64,000 bases of DNA from Secundilactobacillus silagincola. GTDB taxonomy: Bacteria > Bacillota > Bacilli > Lactobacillales > Lactobacillaceae. Position 1 is the first letter of the stretch. Each line of letters begins with the position of its first letter. Positions 1-7,902 of this stretch are shown one piece after another. The notes beneath the pieces are model-generated. The model worked only from the letters and a program-made list of their open reading frames with translations. It was not told the DNA's origin and ran no database searches. Location: the NCBI RefSeq assembly GCF_002583405.1, contig NZ_BCMJ01000001.1, positions 165,438 to 229,437 of the forward strand, given 5' to 3'. The position numbers were made by a program, and so were the translations under genes.

Positions 1-1755
1 ATTATGATTCACGCTTACCAATCATTACGCGTTAAGGTCATCAGTATTGAACTGTTGGTTAGTATCGCGGTCGTCGGTGCCTTCATTATTGGCGAATATA
101 ACGAATCAGCGATCGTGACTTTCCTCTTCCTGTTCGGGAGTTATCTGGAACAACGGACCTTATCCAAGACCCGTCAATCCATTAAGTCCTTGACACAAAT
201 GGCACCAGAAACGGCCGTTATTCTCCACGACGACGGTACCCAAGAAGAAGTTGACATCGATGACGTTGACGAAGGTGATCACATCATGGTTAAGACCGGT
301 GCTTCGGTACCCGTTGATGGCAACATCGTTTCTGGCTCAGGCTACTTAGACGAATCCGTCATCACCGGTGAATCTAAAGCGGTTGCCAAAACTGCCGGCG
401 ATTCCGTTTATTCCGGTTCAATCTTAGGTAACGGAACGTTAACTGTTGAAGCCACCAAAGTTGGTGAAGACACCACTTTCGGTAAAATCATTGAATTAGT
501 TGAAGACGCTCAGGATGCGAAATCCCCTGCCGAATCTTTCATTGATAAGTTCGCCCAGTATTACACCCCTGCAGTGCTAGTCATCGCCGCTCTGGTTTAC
601 CTCTTTACCCGTGATTTTCCAACTGCCATTACCGTCCTCGTTCTCGGCTGCCCAGGTGCCCTGGTCATCGGTGCGCCAGTCTCAAACGTAGCCGGTATCG
701 GTAACGGTGCTAAACGCGGCATCCTGCTGAAAGGTGGGGCTGTCATGGACGACTTTGCGAAAGTTGATACCTTCGTCTTTGATAAAACTGGGACATTAAC
801 CCTTGGTAACACCGCCGTTTCCGCAGTTAAAGACTACGCTGACGATTCAAAGGAAGCTTTGGCCTTGGTTGCTCGAGCAGAACGGTTATCCGATCACCCA
901 CTTGGCAAAGCCATTACCGATTATGCGACCCACGAGAAAGTTGATTTCGAACAATTAGACGTTGCTGAAAACGATACGGTTAAAGGTCAAGGCCTCACCG
1001 CAACCATCGACGGTCACCACGTTTTAGTTGGTAACTTGAAGATGATGAACGCTAACAGCATCGCTTTAACCGATACACAAAAAGCTGACTTAACAGACGT
1101 CCAGCACACCGGTAGTTCCGTTGTTATGGTAGCCGTTGACGGCGCATTAAAATTAATCCTTGGTGTTTCTGACACCATCCGTCCAGGTATCAAAGCACAG
1201 CTCCAAGCATTACGTGACCACGGCGCTAAGCACTTAGTCATGTTAACTGGCGACAACAAGATCACCGCGCAATACGTCGCTGAACAAATCGGGCTTGACG
1301 AAGTTCACGCTGAACTCTTACCCGAAGAAAAAGTCGACTACATCAAGAAATTCAAGGATCAAGGCCGTACCGTCGCCTTCGTTGGTGATGGCATCAACGA
1401 CAGCCCGGCAATTGCCACCGCACAAATCGGTATCGCCATGGGCAACGGAACCGACGTGGCTATCGAAACTTCCGATGTTGTCCTCATGCAATCCAGTTTC
1501 GAAGCACTGGTTCACGCTTACGCCCTTTCTAAAAAGACCGTTATCAACACAAAGGAAAATATCGCCATCGCCATTGGTGTCGTCGTCTTCCTACTCATTG
1601 GTTTGATCGTTGGCTTCATTTACATGGCTAGTGGCATGTTCGTCCACGAAGCAAGTATCCTCGTCGTTATCTTCAACGCAATGCGGTTAATTAGCTACGG
1701 CAAGATGCCTACCCAAGCACAACAAGCAGCTACTCAAAAAACTTCATTAACTTGA
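1..1755 (+). CDS. Heavy-metal P1B-type ATPase, 5' partial
   Basis: The reading frame is open from base 1, so the start and the first membrane helices lie outside the window. The first Met at base 4 is not a plausible start. Counted from base 1, the visible parts are a TGES actuator motif near residue 122, a membrane CPG motif near 217, DKTGT (phosphorylated Asp) near 261, an HP pair in the nucleotide-binding domain, and GDGIND near 462. The order fits a P1B transition-metal exporter of the CadA/ZntA class. Most such pumps have CPC or SPC where this one has CPG, so the metal cannot be named. An HMA chaperone and a Dps-like protein follow on the same strand with no terminator between, which suggests one metal-detoxification operon. 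Confidence 0.9.
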   Translation: MMIHAYQSLRVKVISIELLVSIAVVGAFIIGEYNESAIVTFLFLFGSYLEQRTLSKTRQSIKSLTQMAPETAVILHDDGTQEEVDIDDVDEGDHIMVKTGASVPVDGNIVSGSGYLDESVITGESKAVAKTAGDSVYSGSILGNGTLTVEATKVGEDTTFGKIIELVEDAQDAKSPAESFIDKFAQYYTPAVLVIAALVYLFTRDFPTAITVLVLGCPGALVIGAPVSNVAGIGNGAKRGILLKGGAVMDDFAKVDTFVFDKTGTLTLGNTAVSAVKDYADDSKEALALVARAERLSDHPLGKAITDYATHEKVDFEQLDVAENDTVKGQGLTATIDGHHVLVGNLKMMNANSIALTDTQKADLTDVQHTGSSVVMVAVDGALKLILGVSDTIRPGIKAQLQALRDHGAKHLVMLTGDNKITAQYVAEQIGLDEVHAELLPEEKVDYIKKFKDQGRTVAFVGDGINDSPAIATAQIGIAMGNGTDVAIETSDVVLMQSSFEALVHAYALSKKTVINTKENIAIAIGVVVFLLIGLIVGFIYMASGMFVHEASILVVIFNAMRLISYGKMPTQAQQAATQKTSLT

Positions 1756-1841
1756 TTTACGTCAATTTCAAATCAAGGAGAAGCGACTAAACTATAGATA
1801 ATCAAAGAAATCAAGAACAACTAAAAAAGGAGATCGTTATT

Positions 1842-2087
1842 ATGACAACAAAACGTGCGGTATTACAATTAGATGGTTTGACCTGCCCATCATGCATGAC
1901 CAAGATTGAAAGTGCCTTGGCACATCAGCCAGGCGTTGAGAAAGTGAAAGTACTCTTCAATGCCAGCAAGGCTAAAGCCGACTTCGATGACAGCAAAGTC
2001 TCCGCTGAAGAATTAGGCCAAGTAGTTGATAAATTAGGTTACGAAGTTAAAAAGATCAAAGTTAAGGACACCGTTGCTGCTAAGTAG
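1842..2087 (+). CDS. HMA-domain metallochaperone (CopZ-like)
   Basis: This 81-residue protein is a single heavy-metal-associated domain. It carries the metal-binding signature GLTCPSCMTKIE near residue 12 (CxxC) followed by the usual beta-alpha-beta-beta-alpha-beta length. Such proteins bind Cu(I) or Zn(II) in the cytosol and hand it to a P1B ATPase. A strong AAGGAG site precedes the ATG. It lies 86 bp behind the ATPase, which itself shows no N-terminal HMA domain in the visible part, so this protein probably supplies that function in trans. The actual metal is not determined by sequence. Confidence 0.88.
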   Translation: MTTKRAVLQLDGLTCPSCMTKIESALAHQPGVEKVKVLFNASKAKADFDDSKVSAEELGQVVDKLGYEVKKIKVKDTVAAK

Positions 2088-2117
2088 TCGTGAACCAACA
2101 GACAGGAGGAACTAAAT

Positions 2118-2681
2118 ATGACAACCGATTTAAAAGATGCAGTAGAAGAAAAGTACCAAGCCGAAGTGAAGCAAGCTGACATTGATCACCACACCCCAAC
2201 CGCGGGTGCCATGACCGGCCACATCGTTTCCAATCTACGGGTGCTGGACGTGAAACTCCACCAGGCCAAATGGTTCATGAAGGGCTTCGAAGCCGTTGCG
2301 GTTCGCCCACTCTATGACGAACTGATCGACCAAGCTCGCAAGGACTATGATACGGTTGCCGAAGCCCTCTTAGACGAAAACGAGCTACCGCCTTCGACTA
2401 CCGAAGAATACGGCAACTACAAGATGTTAGACGAAGACGGCCGTAACAAATACCTGACCACTTCAGAAATCGTTGACATTACTGCTCACGATTACAACAC
2501 CGAAAACCTATTCGTCACCCGGGCAATCAAGTTGGCTGAAAAGGAAGACCGTCCAGCATTGGCTGCTACCTTAACTACCCTATTAAAACAAAATAACCAC
2601 GCCATTCAACAACTGCAAGCTATCTTAGGCCGCACTGCCTGGGAAGGCTTAGTTGAAGAAGATGATGATGACGAAGACTAA
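2118..2681 (+). CDS. Dps/ferritin-like protein lacking ferroxidase histidines
   Basis: This is a 187-residue four-helix protein of the Dps family, which normally oxidises and stores iron and protects DNA. The region KLHQAKWFMKGFEAVAVRPLYDEL aligns by eye with the Dps ferroxidase stretch, but the canonical AHW histidine is Lys (AKW). The VHE histidine is Arg (VRP). The acidic ligands in the YDTVAE segment remain. The C-terminus is very acidic (EEDDDDED). It follows the chaperone by 30 bp with an AGGAGG site and is last in the operon before a terminator. Iron oxidation is therefore doubtful; DNA protection or binding of another metal is an alternative. Confidence 0.85.
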   Translation: MTTDLKDAVEEKYQAEVKQADIDHHTPTAGAMTGHIVSNLRVLDVKLHQAKWFMKGFEAVAVRPLYDELIDQARKDYDTVAEALLDENELPPSTTEEYGNYKMLDEDGRNKYLTTSEIVDITAHDYNTENLFVTRAIKLAEKEDRPALAATLTTLLKQNNHAIQQLQAILGRTAWEGLVEEDDDDED

Positions 2682-2741
2682 CAAAAACTGATTAAATTAA
2701 ATGGCTGACCGCGAGCAGCAAATTTAGTTACAGCTTTACTT

Positions 2742-2780
2742 AAAAATCCGATACCAGTGATGGTGTCGGATTTTTCTGTT
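2742..2780 (+). terminator. Rho-independent terminator of the ATPase-chaperone-Dps operon
   Basis: A 14-bp stem (AAAAATCCGATACC with its complement) closes a 6-nt loop and ends in a T-rich tract, 60 bp after the Dps stop codon. Confidence 0.85.
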
Positions 2781-2846
2781 TTATAAATTATTTAGAATTG
2801 TCGTATAATAAATAATTGTGTACTCATTAAAAGTAGGTCACTCGCT

Positions 2847-2862
2847 TGTTTCACATGAAACA
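2847..2862. promoter_or_regulatory. parS-like site, one mismatch
   Basis: The sequence TGTTTCACATGAAACA differs by one central base from the Firmicutes parS consensus TGTTNCACGTGAAACA, bound by ParB/Spo0J. It is flanked by short inverted arms (AGTAGG at 2832 and CCTACT at 2867), and lies in the leader of the MFS gene, so a local operator is the alternative reading. Confidence 0.5.
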
Positions 2863-2915
2863 TAGCCCTACTGCTATTAGTACTCAACATCAGAAAGAAG
2901 AGAATTGAGGCAATA

Positions 2916-4100
2916 ATGATGGAAGAACCACAATCAATTTCACGAAAAACCGTCTTACTCATGGCGATTACTACTGGTATTATCGTCGCTAATCTAAACT
3001 TTATCCAACCTATCGAAGGGTTAATTGCTACCGATTTTCACCTTTCTAAAGCCATTGTCGGTGTGCTGGCAATGCTGACCCAAATGGGTTATGCCGTTGG
3101 GCTATTATTAATCGTTCCCCTTGGTGATATTTTTGATCGCTATCATTTAATTCAATTCATGATGGTCTTATCCATCATTTCACTGTTAATCGCGTTCATA
3201 TCACCCAATGCTGTGGTGTTCGCCATCGCAACCACGCTAATCGGCATCACCTCCGTGGCACCGCAAATCATTATTCCGTACGCTGGCTTTCTCGCTCCTG
3301 CCATGCAACGTGGAAAAGTCCTGGGAACCGTCCTAAGTGGCCTCTTGACCGGGATTTTATTGTCGCGGTCCTTCAGTGGTCTGCTTGGTAGTGTCATTGA
3401 CTGGCAATACATTTATCTGATTGCAGCGCTGATGGATCTCATCTTACTGCTGGTAGTCCATCAAGCAATGCCACGGGATCCTCGTGGCCATCAAAATTTA
3501 AGTTATGCCAATGTCATTAAATCATTGCCTCGTCTATTCACCACTCAGCGTCGACTACGAGGTTCTTCACTTAACGGTTTTACCATGTTCGCGGTTTCTA
3601 ACGTCATGTGGTCGACAATTGCGTTCTACCTAGCTGATCAATATCATCTAGGCAGTAACGTTGCTGGACTATTAGGCTTATTAGGGATTGCGGGTGTCTT
3701 AGCTGCTCCCTATATTGGTAATCTAGTCGACCATCGCTCACCACGACTGACGATTGGATTATCCGTCTTCTTCTCCAGTTTGGCCTTTTTGCTGTTCTGG
3801 TTAATTGGTCATTGGATGATTGGCTTAATCATCGGTATTATTCTACTGGACCTAGGAACTCAATTCAGTCAGGTTTCCAATCAAGCCATCGTTCAATCGC
3901 TCAACCGTAAAGAAAGTAGCCGCAACAATTCTATTTTCATGTTTAGCTATTTTCTTGGCGGTTCATTAGGCACGTTATCCGCCACCTGGGCTTGGAGTAT
4001 TGCCAAGTGGAACGGTGTTTGTCTAGTAGCTGTCGTCTTTTTGGTCATCGCACTACTTGGACATTTGATTTTGAAGGAACCAGAAAAATTACATGACTAA
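2916..4100 (+). CDS. MFS transporter
   Basis: The protein of 394 residues has about twelve hydrophobic helices and the loop 2-3 pattern GDIFDRYHL expected of the major facilitator superfamily, which is typical of drug or sugar-like efflux permeases. Two adjacent ATG codons could start it; GAGG lies a few bases upstream. It is a single-gene unit bounded by terminators. The substrate cannot be inferred from sequence or neighbours. The leader carries a -10-like TATAAT at 2804 and the parS-like palindrome. Confidence 0.85.
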   Translation: MMEEPQSISRKTVLLMAITTGIIVANLNFIQPIEGLIATDFHLSKAIVGVLAMLTQMGYAVGLLLIVPLGDIFDRYHLIQFMMVLSIISLLIAFISPNAVVFAIATTLIGITSVAPQIIIPYAGFLAPAMQRGKVLGTVLSGLLTGILLSRSFSGLLGSVIDWQYIYLIAALMDLILLLVVHQAMPRDPRGHQNLSYANVIKSLPRLFTTQRRLRGSSLNGFTMFAVSNVMWSTIAFYLADQYHLGSNVAGLLGLLGIAGVLAAPYIGNLVDHRSPRLTIGLSVFFSSLAFLLFWLIGHWMIGLIIGIILLDLGTQFSQVSNQAIVQSLNRKESSRNNSIFMFSYFLGGSLGTLSATWAWSIAKWNGVCLVAVVFLVIALLGHLILKEPEKLHD

Positions 4101-4105
4101 TCATC

Positions 4106-4150
4106 AACTCGCACTTATTTGCCAAAACGACAGAGAAGCGCGAGTTTTTT
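4106..4150 (+). terminator. Terminator after the MFS gene
   Basis: AACTCGC pairs with GCGAGTT across a 27-nt loop and is followed by six T. The stem is short. A second dyad (TTTGCGCA at 4185 with TGCGCAAA at 4211) follows in the leader of the XRE gene. Confidence 0.6.
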
Positions 4151-4317
4151 GGTCGCAACCATCGCAACTCCTATGTATTAGGGCTTTGCGCATTCTTTGC
4201 AACTCCCAGTTGCGCAAATAGCAGTTGATTCGGGCGAAATTTATCACTTTGTTTGCGTGTCTTTGCCTTGCTTTGCGAGCATAATCACCCTTGGAAGAAT
4301 AGAGAGGAGACTTCATC

Positions 4318-4677
4318 ATGAAATTTGCAGAACAACTGAAAAAATTACGTTCGGAATTGCATTTGTCACAAGACGACCTGGCATCTCAACTTTTCGTCTC
4401 TCGCCAGGCAGTCTCAAAATGGGAAAACGGCGATGGTACACCGGATCTGAAAACACTAGTCAAGTTAGCCGAAATCTTGCACGTTAGTTTAGACACTTTG
4501 GTCCTTGGAACTAAACCAGCTACTGGTGACCACATTGACTCTTCAGTTTTCGTGTATAATCCGACAACTGGTTTGTATGAGCGTCGCCGTGGTGTGATGA
4601 ACTTTTGGAATTTTCTAGCCCAGTACTGGTGGACAGTTATTGCACTAGTTGCAACTATTGGCGCGTTTTTCTTTTAA
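4318..4677 (+). CDS. XRE-family regulator with C-terminal membrane helix
   Basis: Residues 1-65 form a Cro/CI-type helix-turn-helix (LSQDDLASQLFVSRQAVSKW), the DNA-binding domain of XRE regulators. The tail holds one strongly hydrophobic helix (about residues 95-119, ending in FFF), so the protein is probably membrane-tethered with the DNA-binding part in the cytosol. This layout is common in lactic acid bacteria. The start is set by AGAGAGGAG upstream of the ATG. Its target is unknown. It lies between an MFS gene and a T-box controlled permease, both on the same strand. Confidence 0.85.
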   Translation: MKFAEQLKKLRSELHLSQDDLASQLFVSRQAVSKWENGDGTPDLKTLVKLAEILHVSLDTLVLGTKPATGDHIDSSVFVYNPTTGLYERRRGVMNFWNFLAQYWWTVIALVATIGAFFF

Positions 4678-4749
4678 CATTAATATTAAAAACTTCTGTG
4701 AAAACTGTTTAATTTTCTAATAATATGTGCTATTATCTATCATAACTTA

Positions 4750-5020
4750 ATACGAACTGCAATGAAGAGAAGAGTAGAAAGATCAGTAGGGTTGGAAAGC
4801 GACCATCGTCGGTGAAAGGATGGACCAAAACGTCTTTTGAAGATGAGCTCTGAGCAATTATCAAAAGTGAAAGCTTGCGATACGTGGGAAACACGATAAA
4901 ATTCCGGGCATGTATGTGCCTTAGAGGTAGTGATGGCAACATCACTACGAACGATGGGTGGTAACACGATGAAAAGTCGTCCCTGTACAGAACATTCTGT
5001 GCGGGGACGACTTTTTTGTT
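4750..5020 (+). promoter_or_regulatory. T-box riboswitch, predicted Met (ATG specifier)
   Basis: Stem I begins at GAAGAGAAGAGTAG; the AG bulge and apical loop are at 4793-4825. The T-box GGGTGGTAACACG is at 4956-4968, followed by a terminator (AAGTCGTCCC at 4974 with its complement to 5012, then T7). A register-for-register comparison with the known glyQ T-box (GAA-N-GGC-A...GAGC) places the specifier at 4843-4845, ATG. The TGGT of the antiterminator would pair with a tRNA having A73, which fits tRNA-Met. I did not fold it by computer. It precedes the permease at 5257. Confidence 0.88.
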
Positions 5021-5256
5021 TGGAAAGTGAGGGAAATTAGATGGTTGAATGCGATACAAACTTCAGTCGTGGCAAATTACAACGTGATTATCAAACTGGT
5101 GTAACTCAGATGTTGGTGCATCATTCGGCCAACAATGGTTTGCCAAAAGTTACTTTCTTACTGAGAAATTTCTTTACGAAATAGCATTTATGTAAAAGTC
5201 TCGAGGTTGGAAAAATCGCTTTTAATGGTTCATTGGTTATTTAGGGAGGCTGAAAT

Positions 5257-6651
5257 ATGTTAAAAAAGAAAAAAATTCAGGTGAACAAGGATGGTACCCG
5301 TCGCGGTCTGTCCAACGTTGCGGTTCAAATGATTGCGTTTGGTGGCTCGATTGGGACCGGACTCTTCTTGGGTGCCGGCAGTACGATTCACAGAACCGGA
5401 CCATCAATTTTGCTCGTTTATTTAATCATCGGTGGTTTCTTCTTCCTCATGATGCGTGCAATCGGTGAAATGATGTACTCCGATCCGGATCAGCACACCT
5501 TCGTTTCGTTTATCAGAAAGTACGTTGGCTCAAGGTTGGGAAAATTTGCTGAATGGAGTTACTGGCTTGAACTGATTTTGGTTGCCAACGCTGAACTAAT
5601 TGCGCTGTCAACCTACGTCAAATTCTGGTTTCCACACATTTCCGCTGGCCTAGTTCAACTAGGATTCTGGGCTGTTTTGACCGGTGTTAACATTGCCATG
5701 GTCAGTTCATTTGGTCACTCTGAAACCTTCTTATCCGGAATTAAAATTTTTGCCATTATCGCATTAATCTTAGTTGGTATTTATTTAGTCTTTACGCATC
5801 ACCAAAATCCTGCTGGCACTCACGCATCTTGGGGCAATCTCACCAACAACTTCACCATGTTTCCAAACGGGTTCCATCAGTTTATCATGGCTTTCCCAAT
5901 GGTCTTCTTTGCCTTTCAAGGAATGGAATTCGTGGGGATTACTACCGCTGAAACTAAAGATCCCAAGCACGTTTTGCCTAAAGCCGTTAACCAAATCATT
6001 TTCAGAATTCTCTTATTTTACATTGGTTCACTACTGGTGATTATGGCAATTACCCCTTGGCGCTCACTGAATCCATCTCAAAGTCCCTTCGTTCAAATCT
6101 TCACTCTTGCCGGGTTGCCAGCTGCTTCTCAAGTCATCAACGTGGTGGTTATTGCTGCCGCAATGTCGACTCTGAACAGTTCCATTTTCTCAACTGGTCG
6201 TCATTTGTACCAGCTGGCATTGGAATCACATGCTAAACCGATGAAACCATTCACTAAAGTTTCAACCAACGGGATTCCAATCGTAGCCGTCTTGTTCTCA
6301 GCAGCTTGCATGTTATTCGCTCCCATTATTAGTGCCTTCAACACGCTGAGTGCGGCGTTCACCTTCATCGCTTCTGTTTCCAGTGACATTTACATTCTGG
6401 TCTGCATTCTGACCATGGTGGCACACTACAAGTACCGTCGTTCCATCGATTTCCAAAACGATGGCTTCAAGATGCCTGGATACAAATGGAGCAACCCACT
6501 AACAATTGCCTTCTTTATCGCTATCTTTGTAAGTCTGTTCTTCAGCCACGAATCGCTATTACCAGCCATCGGTGCCATTATTTGGGCGATTGCATTTAAC
6601 TTGCTACTTAAACGTGATAATGATAATGGATTAAGTGTTAAGACGCTATAA
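5257..6651 (+). CDS. APC-family amino-acid permease (probable methionine importer)
   Basis: The protein of 464 residues has about twelve helices and starts with the APC-family signature GGSIGTGLFLGAG near residue 30, followed by GPSILLVYLIIG. It belongs to the amino acid-polyamine-organocation superfamily (AAT subfamily), proton-coupled importers in the cytoplasmic membrane. The start is fixed by AGGGAGG 7 bp upstream. The T-box leader with an apparent Met specifier suggests that uncharged tRNA-Met switches it on, so methionine or a precursor is the likely substrate. That is an inference from regulation, not from the protein. A stretch of about 235 bp between the leader terminator and the gene shows nothing else. 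Confidence 0.9.
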   Translation: MLKKKKIQVNKDGTRRGLSNVAVQMIAFGGSIGTGLFLGAGSTIHRTGPSILLVYLIIGGFFFLMMRAIGEMMYSDPDQHTFVSFIRKYVGSRLGKFAEWSYWLELILVANAELIALSTYVKFWFPHISAGLVQLGFWAVLTGVNIAMVSSFGHSETFLSGIKIFAIIALILVGIYLVFTHHQNPAGTHASWGNLTNNFTMFPNGFHQFIMAFPMVFFAFQGMEFVGITTAETKDPKHVLPKAVNQIIFRILLFYIGSLLVIMAITPWRSLNPSQSPFVQIFTLAGLPAASQVINVVVIAAAMSTLNSSIFSTGRHLYQLALESHAKPMKPFTKVSTNGIPIVAVLFSAACMLFAPIISAFNTLSAAFTFIASVSSDIYILVCILTMVAHYKYRRSIDFQNDGFKMPGYKWSNPLTIAFFIAIFVSLFFSHESLLPAIGAIIWAIAFNLLLKRDNDNGLSVKTL

Positions 6652-6700
6652 CATAATAGGCGTTTTTGGTTGGCTATCTATTAGTGCGTATCTATTCAAG

Positions 6701-6735
6701 GACGTTCCAGTCATATCGGCTGGAACGTTTTTTGA
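6701..6735 (+). terminator. Terminator of the permease gene
   Basis: ACGTTCCAG pairs with CTGGAACGT around a 9-nt loop and is followed by T7. Confidence 0.88.
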
Positions 6736-6747
6736 TGTCAAAATCGC

Positions 6748-6972
6748 TTAGTTTTTCTTATGCCGTTTCCACACAAAATCTATGAGTTCTATAAGTGAAA
6801 AGAAGACGGCCGCACCAAGCATCTCGTAAATAAGTGAAGTGGCGTATCTCCAAAAATAAAGATGTCCACTGGTAATTAAATCGTAAGCGCCTTTGCCGAT
6901 GATAAGCACCACAAGAAGAATCAATAGAATTGAAAGGTCAAACAAAATGTCACTGATAAATTTGCGCCACAT
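6748..6972 (-). CDS. Small two-helix membrane protein
   Basis: A 74-residue hypothetical protein with two hydrophobic segments, ending in a basic RHKKN tail. A longer reading from 7008 is possible, but AAAGAGGGG lies just upstream of the ATG at 6972 (MWRKF), so I chose that start; a GTG one codon earlier is also possible. I do not recognise the family. It converges on the permease gene from the opposite strand. Confidence 0.6.
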   Translation of the reverse strand: MWRKFISDILFDLSILLILLVVLIIGKGAYDLITSGHLYFWRYATSLIYEMLGAAVFFSLIELIDFVWKRHKKN

Positions 6973-7008
6973 CACTAACGGCCCCTCTTTAAATAATGTA
7001 TGACTCAT

Positions 7009-7385
7009 AGTTATCTTATCATACTAAATCTGCTAATTTTTAAAAAATGGTCTGATTCCTGCTGAATACAGGATTCAAACCATCGTAACTGATTTAAAAT
7101 TGCTTTTAATCATAAATTGACACAGCAAAATCTCTCCAGAAAACGATCAACATTAAGGGCTGTAGTTGAGCACGCTTTAAAAGTTTGTGGTATGAAAGGA
7201 AGTTTAGATAGCATTTAAATTGCTATACGTGTCGATCCCCTAATCATAAATCGTCTGGCCAGAGAGATTTAATAATAAGCTAAGCGTTCCTATAAAGCGC
7301 TTACAAATTGATTATAACACGGTTAGAGCAACTTTTATTAAGCATATATCTATGGATACTATTAGAGAAAATGTGAATATGAAAT
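7009..7385. other. Intergenic region without a recognised gene
   Basis: About 375 bp with no credible reading frame, no RNA motif and many short AT-rich stretches. The only motif noted is ATAAAGCGCTTACA at 7292-7305, which matches the CcpA cre consensus at 12 of 14 positions. No obvious gene is positioned to be controlled by it. Confidence 0.4.
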
Positions 7386-7414
7386 AAAAAAGCCTAACAG
7401 ATTAGTGTTAGGCC
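7386..7414 (-). terminator. Terminator of the 7488-7787 gene
   Basis: GCCTAAC and GTTAGGC pair around an 8-nt loop. Read on the minus strand the stem is followed by T6. Confidence 0.75.
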
Positions 7415-7487
7415 TATGAGAACACATCTCGATTGAATTATATATACCATTAGTAATTAATTTAAAACTAACATTATCGATTACATT

Positions 7488-7787
7488 TTAACTGAAAATA
7501 ATGCTATTGATTCCTAAAATATTCATGAGGTATAAAATAAATACCAAAGCATTAATAGCAGCTGAAATTAAAATGATCCCATAGGAAAACGTAGCCGTGA
7601 AGAAGCCAAAAATCATGGGATTACGATACTTTTTGCGCCGGTACGTAAAGGTCCAAATAAGTAACAGCAGTGTTGCAACAGCTTGAACGACTATTCCCAA
7701 TACGTAAACGCCCATCGATCCTGACTTGACCTGAAAGAAATAAGTAAAGGCGGTAATCACATCGATGATAATAGCTAATAGTGGCAT
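7488..7787 (-). CDS. Small polytopic membrane protein
   Basis: The 99-residue product has three to four hydrophobic helices with a basic loop (YRRKKYRN) in the middle. I do not recognise the family. An upstream extension to 7850 exists, but GGGAGGGG directly precedes the ATG at 7787 (MPLLAIII), which fixes the start. It has its own terminator and a rarA terminator upstream, so it is a single-gene unit. Confidence 0.6.
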   Translation of the reverse strand: MPLLAIIIDVITAFTYFFQVKSGSMGVYVLGIVVQAVATLLLLIWTFTYRRKKYRNPMIFGFFTATFSYGIILISAAINALVFILYLMNILGINSIIFS

Positions 7788-7847
7788 GAGCAGCCCCTCC
7801 CTGTAATAAGTACTTCTATTATACACAACCTGATTAACCATGGTGGT

Positions 7848-7885
7848 CAAAAAGACCGCGCTAGAAAAATCTCAGCGCGGTCTTA
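7848..7885 (-). terminator. Terminator of rarA
   Basis: A perfect 11-bp stem (AAGACCGCGCT with its complement) around an 11-nt loop. On the minus strand it ends in a T run, 19 bp after the rarA stop. Confidence 0.88.
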
Positions 7886-7902
7886 ACTTATAACAGGCAC
7901 AA

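Noticed and set aside
1295-1606. 103-codon plus-strand frame inside the first ATPase gene
   Set aside because: It is a shadow of the ATPase frame, which carries GDGIND and other required motifs at the same bases.
4733-5059. Two minus-strand reading frames of 75 and 108 codons
   Set aside because: They lie wholly antisense to the T-box leader and its terminator, have no ribosome binding site and resemble nothing.
7292-7305. cre-like ATAAAGCGCTTACA
   Set aside because: Twelve of fourteen matches, but no gene is positioned to be controlled by it; kept only as a note in the intergenic entry.
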